DNA of 64,000 bases from Micractinium sp. NFX-FRZ (Eukaryota; Chlorophyta; Trebouxiophyceae; Chlorellales; Chlorellaceae), in contig JAPTJF010000020.1 in assembly GCA_029339195.1 (NCBI GenBank), positions 186,001 to 250,000 of the forward strand. Reading direction: 5' to 3'. Position numbers and translations under genes: made by a program. The notes under the pieces were generated by a model. It searched no databases, was not told where the DNA came from, and saw only the letters and a list, made by a program, of their open reading frames with translations. Numbering within the stretch: the stretch's first letter is position 1; every line of letters starts with the position of its first letter. Below, piece by piece: positions 21,301 to 33,696 of this stretch.

Positions 21301-24300
21301 CAGGCTGTCAGCCGGCAGCTGGGCAGGCGAGTTGCTGTAGGCTGTTGGCAGGCACGCTGGAAGGACGTTGCAATGAAACTCAGCTCACCCGTGGTGGGTG
21401 GGTCAGCCTGGAACTGGGCAATGGCCTTGGCGCGCTGCTTGAGGGGCATGGAGCCGGAGATGAAGCGGTAGCCAAAGCCGGCAGCGGTCAGCCGCGTCTT
21501 GAGCCACTCAATGGTGGAGACGTACTGCGCAGGGGGAGCGGGCGGAGAGGGGAGAGTTGTGATCATTTGTTACAGTAGTGATTAGGAGACGCACTGCACA
21601 CGACAGTGGTGGACAATTGTAATCGTGTTTTCTTGAGAGACGTACTGCGCAGGAGAACGGGGGCGGTGCGGTTGGGGAAGGTGCAGCAAGGGGGGCGGAG
21701 TTGCTGATGAAGTGGTGGCCAAGACCAGCTGGCAGGCGGGAGTTAAGCCAGTCTACAAACCTCTTGTGGTAAGCAAACCAGTCCGGCCAGCAGCAGACAT
21801 GAGGGCGGCACCCAGGAGCACGGGTCGGCCACAGTTGGGTGTATAATGACACCGACTCCAACCCCTCTTCCCCTCTCCGTCGCGCGCTCTCACCCTGGCC
21901 TTGGCTGTGGGGTCGGCACACAGCACATGCTGCATTCCCCGCCCTGACCGCACAAATCTACCGGCCACACCCAGGCCACACACACCGCATGCCTCACCTG
22001 GCTGAAGATGAGCGCCTTGGCGGTGGGGTCGGCACGCCGCATGGCACGCAGCTGCAGGGCGCAAAGAGGAGGGGGCAGGGGGGAGGTGGGGTGCATGAGG
22101 TGGGGGTGGGGGCAAGGTGGGGTGCACAAGGGGCCAGGGGGAAGGGGGGGCCATGCGAGGGGGCCGGGCGAGGTGCAGCTCTCCCAGCTTGCTTGCTTGG
22201 CAGGCGCCAGCAGCTTGCTCCCGCTGTGCCCAGACCCACCCCACATTCCCCAGTAACCCCACAAACTCGCCATGGTTTCTCCAGCCCTCTCTCACCTCCT
22301 TCAGCAGCGCCTGCAGCTTGCTGTCGCTGACCAGCCCAGGCGCTGCCGGTGGTGCCTGCTCGCCTCCCTCACCCTCGCCGCCGCCGCCAGCCTCCCCCTT
22401 GCCCTTCCCGCTGCCGCCGCCCGCCGCCGCCTCTGCTGCCGCCTCTGCTGCTGCCTCCTCTGCATCCGCCTCAGCTGCCGTGATGCCCTGGCGCACGTCT
22501 GCCGCAGCAATGGTGCGCCGGCAGAGCGGGCACTTGGGGTTGGCAGCTAGCACTCCCAGGATGCACTCCCTGCGTTGTCGGTTGGGTTGAATGGGGGAAC
22601 ACTGTCAGGGCGCTGTTCCGGGTCATTCATCGTGCCAGAGTGCAGCGTGCAAACTTATGCAGCGTGCAAACTTATGCAGTCCCTGCTTGGGCACCAGTGT
22701 GTTGCGCAAGTCGCGTGATGAGCCGAGAGGGCAGAGGACGGTAAAGATGGAGGAAATGACAATGAGGGGGCCCTCGGCGATGCGCCCCAAGCACCAGCAC
22801 CGCAGCATATTGCAGCCACTGCAGCTGATCCCTTCCGTGTACGCCCCCCTTCAGATCCGCCCCCCTTTCAGGCAATGCCCCCCCACGCCTCACCGGCAGA
22901 ACCAGTGGTTGCACGACGTCACCGCCGGGTTCTCCAGCATGTCGATGCAGATGGCGCACTCCTCCTCAGGGGCCACCAGCGAGTGGTCGGCCGGCACCAT
23001 GGCGCCGCCGGCCGACAGGCGCCGCCGGCGCAGGCCCGCCCCCGGGCCAAACAGGGGGTCGCACACCTCCAGGTCCCCGGGCTTCAGGTTGCCGCCTGGA
23101 AGGGGGGCAGGGGCAGCGGGGGAAATGGTGAGAGGTGAGCAGGGGGAGGAGGAGAGGGTCTGGAACTGTCGGCTGAGAGGGAGTGGCAGAGACAGGGCGG
23201 GTTTGCAGAGGCGATTATGCAGGCAGGCGCAGGGCAGACGTGTGTGTCATGCGGCTCGCCCACCCAGCAGCCCGGCACACCCGGCGCGTGAGCGCTTCCC
23301 ACTCACCGCTGCACACGCGGCGCATGGGCAGCAGCAGCGACATGATCTGCATGAAACGGGCGGGACGTAAAGGGGAGGGTTTGGGTTGAGCTGGCAGCCA
23401 AGGTTGCAACGGTGCCACACAGGATGCCAATGCGCCCCAAGCTCTCCCCATCATGCAGAGCATGCAGAGGACGGCGTCAACCAAGCTGCCTCGGTTCACC
23501 CAAGGTCCAACTGGGTGCACGGTCCCACACAGGGGGTTCGAAAACACCCCATACAATACGATTTCCCCGCCACACGTGCCTGCAGCAGGTGCTTGTTGAT
23601 CTGCGCGTTGCCCAGCTGGCGGTACTGCGCAAACAGGCCGGCCGACGAGGCGTGCGCCCTGCGGTACATCTCCTGCTCCTCCGCCGTCAGCACCACTGCG
23701 GGGGCACATTGGAACAAAGTGCAGGGTAGGGTGGGTGTCGGGTGAGGTCAGGAAAGCAGTGTGGGACATATGCAGGGATACAAGCTGCAGGGACAGGGAC
23801 AGGGGCAGGGCAGGGCCCACCCTGATGCGACGCGCAGGCCCGCATAGCAAGCGGCCATGCATCCATCCAACTGTGCCTCGCCCTGAGCACCCCGCTCCCC
23901 CACCTGCCACCGTCTCCTCCGTCTTGGGCGGCAGCTTCAGCACCTCCTCCCCGCCCAGCACTTGCTTCTTAGTGTGCCGGCACATCACCTGGCCCTGCAG
24001 GGGAGGACGTGTGATACTATATGTGTGTGTGTGTGCGGGTGTGGCAGAGACAAGGGCTACCTGGGTGGTGCGCTCATGAGAACATCCGGCCCTGCAGGGA
24101 CTTGGCACGCGACAGCGACAGCAGCAGCAGGGACAACTGCGTCCCCGCTGCTAGGCGGACAGGCCAGCACCGTCCTTGCCCGCACAGCTGTGCCAATACG
24201 CCCCCTGAGTGGCTGATGGCCACCCCGCCCCAACCAGGGTGTACACCAGCGCTCTAATGCAGACCAGCGCTCTAATGCCCCTTGCCGGCACAGCTGTGCC

Positions 24301-27300
24301 AATCAATATGCCAACACGCCCCCTGCTCACAATAAATGAGCCCCCCATCACCCCCCACCCACCAGGGTGTAGACCAGCGCTGTGCAGCCCTGGCCGTAGT
24401 TGCCAAATGAGTTCTTCACGTGTGTGTCAAACATTGTCTGAGGGGCGACGGGTGAAAAGAACGAGCCAGTTAGCATCACTGCAGGACGCAGCGGCTGCGT
24501 GTACACAGCTAGTAGCGACCTGTACTGTACCACTGTACCCATGGTCTGCGGGAGGTGGGTGGGGTGCGTGTGCAGCCGCCCGTCCCTAGCTCCAGCCCGT
24601 GCCCTCCCACACAAACACCGCACCAGCCCCCACCGCCCGGCAGCTTCCCTCCTGCTTCCCGCTGCCCACCTTGTTGTTGAAGGGCGACATGCCCAGCACA
24701 CAGAACTGGCCGTACAGGTCGCCCACATCCGTGTTGATGGGCGTGCCTGCAAGTGGAGGCGCGAGGAGAGATGATCAGGAGCGTTGGGGCATGCTGTGGG
24801 TCGCGGTCGCCCGTGCTTGGCATGCAGCAGAGCATGGCGGAGGAGGGCGCTACCGATCCCAAAACCTTGCACAGCCTGCGGCGGCCGCCCCAAGAAGAAG
24901 AAGGAGAAGGGTGTCACAGCCCGAGGGGGTTTGCGTTTAGGAAACCAGCAGGAAGGGGAACCAGCTGTGCCTGCACCCACTCCCACCGAGCCGGGGCTCA
25001 CCCGTGCACAGCCAGCGGCGGTCCGCCTGCAGCGCGGTGCACGCCTTGGTGTGTGCCGCTGCATTGCTCTTGACGGTGTGGGCCTCGTCCAAGACTGCGC
25101 ATGGCCAAGGATGTGGGGTGGGGGTGGCAGGAAGGGAAGTGTTGTCAAGGGTGGCGTGGGATGGGGCGGGGGCCGGCCACGGTTATGCACCACTGCAGAG
25201 GCCCAGGCAGGCCCACACCTGCCCAAGATCTGCCGGCCAAAGTGAATAAAGCAATTCGACTTATTCAACCCGCGGCTAAACCTGTGTCAGGTCGGCGCTT
25301 TACTGTCCCCACACAACCAGCCGCCCACCTACCCACCCCACCCCGCCCTGCCCCGCCCACGCTCACCCAGGCGGTGCCACTTGATGGCCCCCAGCGGCGG
25401 GAAGTTGCCGCGCTGCCCGCCGTTGCGCTTGCCCCCAAAGTCGGCGCCCAGGGTGGCATAGGTGGTCACCACCTGATGAATACGGGAAGGAAAAAGAACA
25501 ATCAATCATGCATGATTCGTGCTCAGGCAGCAGGGGAGTGGTGGGTTCGTCACAGTGCCATCCCACACGGGTTGACAGGGGGGAGACAAGCGGGCAGGCG
25601 AGGCGATGCGCCCCAGCCCCGATACCTAGCCCCCAGCAGTAGCAGAGTCAGCGCCGGCGGCATGCTCACCAGGTCGAAATCGGTGGCCAGGCGCACAGGG
25701 TCCCGGATGCGGCTGGAGCCTGCAGCAGGGGGTGGGGGAGGGACAGCAGCGCCCAAGGACAGGGGATGTAGGAGCCAGCATGAATGCCTAAGAGTGCATG
25801 TATGTCTAAGACCGGCAAGGGTTGGAAAAACCGCGCGAGGCCAGTGGGCCGCCAGCAGCAAGTGCCAGCCAACTCCCGGACAGGCGACGCGGCACCAGGC
25901 AGCAGCGGGGAGCAGCGCAGGGGTGCACGCCTGCCAAGTCGTCTTCAAAAATGCACCCCCCTGGCCCCGGGGTAATCACAGCTCAAATCTCATTTCAATG
26001 CACCTTGATTATCTCGAATTTGCTGTACCCTGCAGATCTCACCGTGGTACATGTGTATGCGCAGCGTGCCGCGCGCCAGCTTGGCCTGGGCCTCCGCAAT
26101 CCATTGGCCCACCAGGGACACAGCGCACACCTGCAGGGGTTGTTACCAAGGGGTTGGGGGCGTGTGTTTCAGCGTGCTGCCAGGGCTGGGAGGGGGCAGC
26201 AAGGCGGGCCGAGGGGCCGCTGAGCCAGCTGCGGTGAAGTGACGAGGTTCTACCCAAGCTCGCCAGCCTGTGCAGGCAGCTGCGCCGCTACTGTGGGGCA
26301 AACTGCTGTCCTATGCAATTCAGGCTCGACTCCCATCCGTCCCGACCAGGGGCACTGCCTGCTCACCACCAGCGTGGCGCGGCTTTGGATGAGCCCGGCG
26401 CCGTCCTTGCTCACGCCACGTGGCAGCGGGGGCGCCGGGTTGGCCAGGATCAGGCCCAGCACCTCGATGGTCTTGCCTGCAGGCGGGGAACACGAGCGTG
26501 CAGGGGCCAGTGAGCATTCAAAGCAGAGTCACAGCCAGACCGCGGCAGCAGAGGCACAGTCGCGGCCGCCAACTACAGCACCACTCAACAGCCCTCTTCC
26601 CCCTTCAATCAATCACCCACTCCCCCCGCCTCACCCAGCCCCATCTCCTCGCAGCACCAGCCCCCCCACTGCTGGGGTGGCACCTCCAGGCTGGCGCGCC
26701 CCAGCAGGGGGCTCCACCAGTAAGGGGCGCCCTCCGGGGTGGCCAGCCGCTGCCAGAAGTGGCGCCGGAAGCCGCCCTCCCCTTGCTCGCAGCCCAGCAT
26801 GAATTGCAGGCTCTGCAGGTGGGGGCAGGGGGAGGGGCAGGAGGGAGGTTGGTGGGGGGTGAGGTGGGCGGGCGCGAGGGCAAGGGGGAGACCTACACAC
26901 GTTTGCAGACAAGCACAATCCAGTCAGCTCCGACAGAATGTACGGCTCAGAAACCAAACTGTCTTCTTCAGCTGATGAACAAGCCCCACCTGCAGCTGGT
27001 AGTTGCGCATGGTGACGCTGAGCCCTGCCGGCTGCCGCGCCTCTGGCATCTCCCCCTGCTCCAGCGCCTGCATCAGCCCTGGGATGCTGCGGGGTTGAGC
27101 CGCCTCCTTGGTGCGCCTGCCAGGGGAAGAGCGGGAGGGAGGAATGGAGAAGGGGATCAGGAGCCAGGGCAAACTAAGGCCGGGGAAGCAGCTTGCCCCA
27201 GGGGCGCCAGCAGCCAAGCGTGTGGCCACCCGTGCGCCGCAGTCGCTCCAAAACAAAGGAAACCAAATCACCACGCAGCAGCGTCCCGCCTCACTCACCA

Positions 27301-30300
27301 CTCTTGGATTGCGTGCCTCATCCGCTTGTTCTGCGCATCCCCCCACAGCATGACGTCCATTAGAGCGCCCAGGGGGTGCGCCCCTAGCTCGTGCACCTCC
27401 CGCCGTGAGCTGCGCGCTGCAGGCAGACGGGAAGGCACAGTGCAAACACGGTGATGTGTTTATGGGTTTGTGGGTGTTGTGGGTGTGCAGGTGCAGGCGG
27501 TCGGCCCGCAGCTCGTGCACCTGGGGCCGAGAGCTGCGTGCGGCAGGCGGAACTGTGATGGCGAGGAATCATTTGAAAAACATGACAGGCAGATGCCAAC
27601 CAGTTAGAGAGAGGTCACACATGTGCAGGTGGAGCAGGCAAGGTTCACCAGTGGGAAGTGGCCGTGTGACCGCGGCAGGCAGGCAGCCAGCTGTGCACGC
27701 AGGCGAGTGGTGGACAAAGGCGAGTGGGGGCAAACACATGTGGGTGGGACAGTGCGCCCCACCTGGGCACCACCACGGCAAACAAGGCACCCAAGCCAGT
27801 GAGCGGACTCACCCGAGTCCCATGCATCGTGCTCCTGGAAGAAGGGGCGGTGCGCCACCCCACGCTCGCCCCTCCACACGTACACCTGCGGGAGGAGAGA
27901 AGGAAGGGTGGGAGAATAATCGAGGCTGCGGGGGGCAGCACAAGCGGTGGCCGGCGGTCTAGGAGTGGAGAGCGCGCAGGGGGGTGTGGCAGGGCCATTG
28001 GCAGGCGCTGCGCCTGCCTGCCACAATGCGCCAAATACCTCCAATGACCCTTTCTCCCATCCACCCTGTCCTGCCTCCCAGCCACTACCCACCGAGAACA
28101 CGGCGTGCCCCTTCTTTTCCCCGGGGTCGCTGCTGTCGGGCCGCAGATCCAGCACCACCCGCGCCATGGGGTCTGTCTGGTACCGCCGGCTGCAGCCAGA
28201 GGAGGGGGGCACACATAACACCGTACCATGCAGGGAATTAGAGCACTGCACATGTGCTGCCTTGCTGGGCGGCAGTGCGTGGGCTTCGTCTAGTGCCGCC
28301 CGGCTACGCGGAGGGTGGCTGTCTGGGGAGGCTTGGGGGGGCTGTGCAGCCCCTTGCTGGCACTGGATGAGGAAGTTGCACTGCATAACAGGTCGCATGC
28401 AGTCGCATGCACTTGTGTGCATGGGCGCGGAGTGCAGGCGCACACACGGAGGGCAGGGATGATGGGCGCTCCGCAGGGACCCCAGCAGCGTGCAGCGACA
28501 GCGGTACGCACGCCTGGCCTGGCCTACTCACAACACGGGGTAGGCCTGGCCGGGCTGCAGGGCGCGCGTCGCCGCCTTGAGCTCCTCCAGCATCGTGGTG
28601 GGCAGCTGGCGGGCGACACGCTTCTTGGCCTCCCACTCCTCGCTGGCCTGCACAGGAACACCGGGTTAAGGTTGACATGATGTCTTCAGCATTGATGAGA
28701 GATAAAGAGACAACGGGACAGGCAGCGGGCAGCTGGCAGGGGAAGAAGGGTCTTGGCCTCGACCTCCTTCCGGCCCTGCAAAGAGCACACCGCCCACGAT
28801 TGAGGGAAGGCGCGGCAGCTCGGCAGCTGGTGGGCGGAGAATGCCCCTTCCATCCTCCCATTCACACCCGCTCAAGGAATACCGAACCTCCCTTTCATTG
28901 TGCCCCTTACCCACCTTCATCAAATCCAGGGTGGGCTGCATGGCCGCAGGCGAGGCGCTGGCGTCCACGGCGGGGTGCAGCCAGGCGCGGGTGTCGAGGC
29001 CCATGCTGGCCAGGCGGGCGGGGGTCCAATCCACACGCAGGTACAGCCGCCCCTCCCTGCACAGGCACAGTTCCTGATGTGATGAACGCACCAGCCGCAC
29101 CATTGTGGAGGCTTGGAGCCAGCAGGGCCAGCAGGGCTTGCCCCTGCCACACTCTCCAGCCGGTGCTACGCTCCACACTCCCTGCCTCCCCATCAGCACG
29201 TCGTGCTACCCTCTGCATCCCCTGCCTTCCAGACTTCACCCCCTCCTCTGCCTTACAATCGGGCCCCCAACGCACCTGAAAAAGGTCTCCCCGAAGCGCA
29301 GGGCCTGGTTGGTCCGCCGGGAGTTGCTAAAGGCGGCTTCCCGGTCCTCCGACGCGGCGTAGGAGCAGCCGTAGGGGGAGGTGCGGTACAGGGACAGGCC
29401 GCCCGCCAGCAGAGACTTGGCCTCCTGCACAGCATGGCATGGCATGCCAGGGCGCATAGCACGGTTGGGTGAGGGAAAAGAACCATAACAGGAGATGCGG
29501 TGCAGGGCCAAGCAGCCCCCGAGCAGCGCCTTGGCCTCTGCACAGCGTGGCACAAGCGCGCGCGGAGCGAGGTTGGGTGAGTCAGGAGGGATGAGTAGGT
29601 GGGAGGCGCGGTGCGAGACCAAGCCGCCCGCCAGAGGCGACTTGGCCTGCACAGCGTGGCACCTCGGGGGCGTGGAGCGGGGTTGGGTGTGTCAGGAAGG
29701 ATAGGGGGAGGTTGCGGTGCGGGCCAGGCCAACAGTGACAGCTGGGCAGCCCGACGTGCGAGCTTGTTCAAGAATACCGGGCCAACAAGAGGGTCAGCGC
29801 ATGGGAGACACTGCGCACCTCTGCAGGCCGCTGCCATGCAGCCGCGCCCTCCTCCTGCCGCCGCAGCGGCGCCAGGGCCTCTAGAAGCCGCTCCAGCACC
29901 GCCCGCTCTGCCACCTTGCCTCCGGTGGCAAACTGCGTGCCCAGGGGCAGCAGGGTGGGGAGGCCGGCCGCCTCCCAGGCGGGGTAGTCGCTGCAGGGGC
30001 AGGGGGCCAAGAGATGGTGGGCAGGCAGCTGAAGTGTGAGGAAGTTGAGGTGAGCAAATGGAGCAGGTGGTGGAGGGAGGCTGTGCTGGGATGGGCCAGC
30101 ACTGGTGGGTGCTGCCTCCCGGGGCGAGTACTGCTGGCAAGCTCAAACAGGGAGGTAGAGGTGAGGAGGGGAAGCAGGTGGCAAAGCAGGATAACCTTTT
30201 TTTTTATTTGTTGTATTGCCGACCCTGCCAAAACATGTAGCAAGCTGACACGGTCATTTTTTCCACATCCCCAGGCGCCCCAACTCCCCTCCAATTCCCC

Positions 30301-33286
30301 CCTTGCGCCCCAGCTGCGCACCTGCCGCCCTGCTTGCGGTGGAACACAACCGCATAGTTTGCCTCGCTGGCTTTGTCGGCCGGCTTGGGCACGCGCCACA
30401 GGCCCAGCGTCAGGCCCCGGCTGTCGCGGTCAGTCACCTGCATGTCCGGGCGGTTTGACGGAAGAGGACAGGGAAATCAGAAAGGAGAATGTGGGCAGGG
30501 AGCAGGCACCGGGAAGGACAACGTGCATGCGGGCCAGGGCGGTGCCGCCGCTCCTGGCCCCAGAACTGTTGACCCAGCGAGTCTCATGCCCGCGCTGGCG
30601 TTGCTTCACCAACCCATGCAGCCATGCCAATTCGCCCCCACTGGCGCTGCTGCCCCCACAGAATCCATCCCATGCACAGATGCACCCCATGCAGGCACGC
30701 ACGCCAAGAAGCAGCAGTAGCGCACCTGGCTCAAGGAACACAGGGGCGGCAATGGGAACCCAAGAGACATGGCACAGAACACCTCCCACCTTGGCGGTCT
30801 CCGGCATGAACGTCATCGACAGCGCCGACCCCCCCAGGTTGACGCCCACAAACTGCTCGGTGCGAGGGTCCAGCTGCACCAGCGGGGCGGCCGCCGCCAT
30901 GAGCTCCTTGAGCGTGCACTCCTTTTCGACAGACACACCGTAGGTGGCGGGTGCTGTGCGGCCATCGTAGTGAAGAATGGTGACCTGTAGAGAGAGGGAG
31001 AGGTGGGCGTCAGGGCAATATGAATTCAGCGTCTGTACAGTGCACTCCTTCTGAACAGAGGCGCCGTAGGTGGTGGGTGCTGCACGGCCGTCACAGTGCA
31101 GGATGGTGGCGCGTGAACAGGGACAGATGGCGATCAGGGATTGCCTGCCTGGGGGGGCTTGGCTCCGTGGAGTGCTCCCTGCCTGCCCACGCAATGTGCA
31201 AGCAAGCTGCACACCCTGCACCCATGGGCACCGCGCGCCCCGTGTCGCAGCCCCACCCCTGCGCCTCCCCCTTCCCCCCACAGGCCAAACACCAACCCAG
31301 CCCTCCCAGCACACCTGCCGCGTGCGCAGGCTGGTGGTCTCGGCCGGCGGATCCGGCAGCGGCAGCTTGCGCAGCTTGAGGTGCACGGGGGCGTACTTGT
31401 TGGCCTGCATGGCCCACTGGCTCTCAAACAGGTTGTCCAAGCACAGCCTGCAAGACAAGGAAGGCCGGTAAGCAGAAAGTACAGGGAACATTTGTTATAG
31501 AAAGAAGGAATCTTCAACAGCAGGTACGACTGGTAAAAAAGTGACCCTTGATGTGTGACTTCACCCCAACCCCCCACTGGCTCGCAAACGAGGCGTTTAG
31601 GCGCAGCTCGCATCAAGGCAAAGCAGGTGTGTGGCTCGCCAGGGGACGGCGGTCTCCAAATCTCTGTGAGCACACTGCTAAAAGACAGCACGTCCAACCT
31701 GCCTGCCCGCTTGCGCCCTGCCCTGGGCATACATGTCATGGACCCCGTCCCTGCTGCCCAGGCCGCCCACCTGTCGCCGTACTGCTGAGTGGGGTCGCTG
31801 GAGAGGTAGAAGCCGGTGCGCTCCAGCCGCTTGCGCAGCTCCGCAATGGTGTTGCTGCCCTGCGCCTTCACCCCCACCTCCACGCGCGCCTGGCGGGGGG
31901 CGGGGCAGGGAACAGGGTGCGGCGAGACGGGACGACGCGTCAGCGGGTGGCAACAGTGGTGCTACTCTCCCCGAGCCTGCCTCTCCCATCAGCAACTCCT
32001 TCCCTAGCTCGCCACCAGCATCATGTCTCGGACCTGCCCTCATGTGCCGCGCTCTCCCAGCCTGCCTCAGCTGCCTCCCCCACAACCTCGCCCTCCCTCA
32101 CCCACCAGCAGCATCATGTCTCGGTCGTGGGCCGGGTCGGGCATGCGCTTCAGTGTGCAAGGCTCCGGCTGCGCCGCCGCCGCCGCCCCCACGCGCGGCT
32201 TGGCGAGCGGCGACACGTGGCCGCCAATATTGGCACCGCGCCTGCCCATCATCAGGTTCATGAGGTATTCCTCCCGTCGCCGCGCCCTCTCGATCTCCTC
32301 TGCGAACACTCTGACGGCGCCGCCACTTCCGCCGGCAGCAGCTGGGGCCGGTGCTGCTGCTGCTGCTGCTGCCGCGGCTGCCCGCTTGCGCTGCTGCTTG
32401 AGTGCGAGGAAGTATGCGCTGCCTGCGTGCGCGTGGCAGTGGTGCTGGTGCGTACTGCCGTCGCCCCAGTCCCGGCACTCGGATGCCAGGCAGTCGCACA
32501 CCCAGCAGTAGCACTGCATCCCGTTACACAAGGGGCAGGGGGAGGGGGCAGAGGAGTGAGCAGGGCCCCGGGGGCTGAGTTTTGAGTGTGCAGCAAGAAC
32601 GCAGCAGAGCAAGATGCCGGCATGGTGAGAGTGGGGAGGCCCAGAGCCAATCTGTACCGATGTCATGCGCACGGATGCCAAGCCCCAAATGCAACGCGTC
32701 CAGCATGCAGGCCTTGCGCGGCGCCAGGCCGGGACCGCCCACCCGCCCCACCTTGGCGCAGTGTTTGGCGTTGCCCGGGGCCTGCTGTTTGGAGAAGGCA
32801 GCCTCTCCACACAGGTCACGCGTGTGTGGAAGGTTCTTGTTCCACACTGCAGGCAAAGGGGGGTGCTGTAGCGTTTGCATATGCAACGCTGGTGCCCGGT
32901 CGGCTGCACGCCTCCGGGCGGGGTTGCACTGGCTGGTCGACTGCATCCCCCGCCACGCCAGACCTTTAGAAGGCTCTCCAACACCTCGCAGAGCCCTGGC
33001 TCCCCGGAAAAACTGGCTGCCTACTCGCAGCAGCGTCCCGCTCACCGTCGCCGTGAGCCGCCAGGCACACCAGGTCCTCGTCAAGTTGCTCCTCCGCTGC
33101 TGGCTGCTGCTGCTGCCGCTCTCGGCGCAGCTCCGCCTCGTCTACAAGAACCACCTCGTCTAGGTCGTCCTGAAAGCCCGAGGCGGGGCCGCTGCGCTTC
33201 TGCCTCTTAGGCGGTCGCTCCGCCGGCCGCCACTCCGCCTCGTCGTCGCTCAGAGTGAGGTCCACAACATCCTCCGCTGGCGCCAT
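18333..33286 (-). CDS. SNF2 ATPase with embedded RING (RAD5/HLTF/SHPRH class)
   Basis: The start is ATG 33286 (MAPAEDVVDLTLSDDEAE, an acidic, SUMO-interacting-like N-terminus). A Cys/His block follows at 32855-32450 (HCAKCYCWVCDC). The SNF2 N-lobe runs from about 27050 to 23580: MGLG|KTIEVLG (Walker A, split by an intron, 26634/26478), LDEAHTVKS (about 25100) and WLCTGTPIN (about 25005/24748). A C3HC4 RING (CAICIDML, CNHWFCREC, CPLCRRTI; 22960-22500) sits between the lobes. The C-lobe holds KALIFSQ (22010), GSVGINLTAASHVFLM (about 21220-21167) and AIGRAWRMGQQ (about 20840). Walker A, DEAH and RING residues are all present. The RING-in-helicase layout defines the RAD5/HLTF/SHPRH class, linked to PCNA polyubiquitination and DNA-damage tolerance; nuclear location is inferred. 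The last exon (about 19425-18333) adds a long tail of RGR-rich, poly-Glu and poly-Gln tracts. Some exon borders in 27000-32000 are approximate. Confidence 0.8.
18700..18960 (-). repeat. Trinucleotide-repeat tail of SNF2: poly-Gln and poly-Glu tracts
   Basis: CTG/GCT runs (about 18702-18760) encode Gln tracts and CCT/CTC runs (about 18846-18885 and 18920-18942) encode Glu tracts on the minus strand, separated by a basic stretch (KRGAKRRRGA). They are in frame in the last SNF2 exon. Such triplet tracts are prone to length change. Confidence 0.8.
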
Positions 33287-33696
33287 GGTTGCTGGCGGCC
33301 CCGGCAGGGAGGGACGACACTCAAAAGTGGCTGGCGCAGTCCTGAGATGCTGGGGCCCTGCTCACGGTTTCATTGCACCCGGTAAGCTCTGGCGCGATTG
33401 GTTGGGCTACTAGGGACTTGGGAGTTTTCCACGCTGCTGCGCCATGCTGGCGCTGCCCATCGACCGTTCTTCCCCGGCTGAATTGGCTCGCCCTGCCCTT
33501 GATTCGTGCTCGGTAGATCTGGAAATCCCGGAGTCGGAGCCCCCTACCATTGAGACCTTCCCCCGCCCCGGTCAACTCCCCTTCCGACTGCGACACCCCC
33601 AGCCCACGCGCCCCTCCCGCTCAGTGCCCAGCAGAGTCAGTCTCCGCACGTCACCTGCAGCAGCAGCGGTGCAGGCAGAAGCAGACGGCGACAGCA
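33287..33696. promoter_or_regulatory. Divergent promoter region SNF2 / Tctex1
   Basis: About 410 nt separate the two start codons. No TATA box is seen. Other ATGs upstream of 33697 open longer frames, but none adds a known domain, so they are treated as 5' UTR. Confidence 0.5.

Noticed and set aside
29370..29730. Repeated segments as a CRISPR-like array
   Set aside because: The repeats are exon-edge copies of unequal length inside an intron of a eukaryotic gene, without regular spacers.
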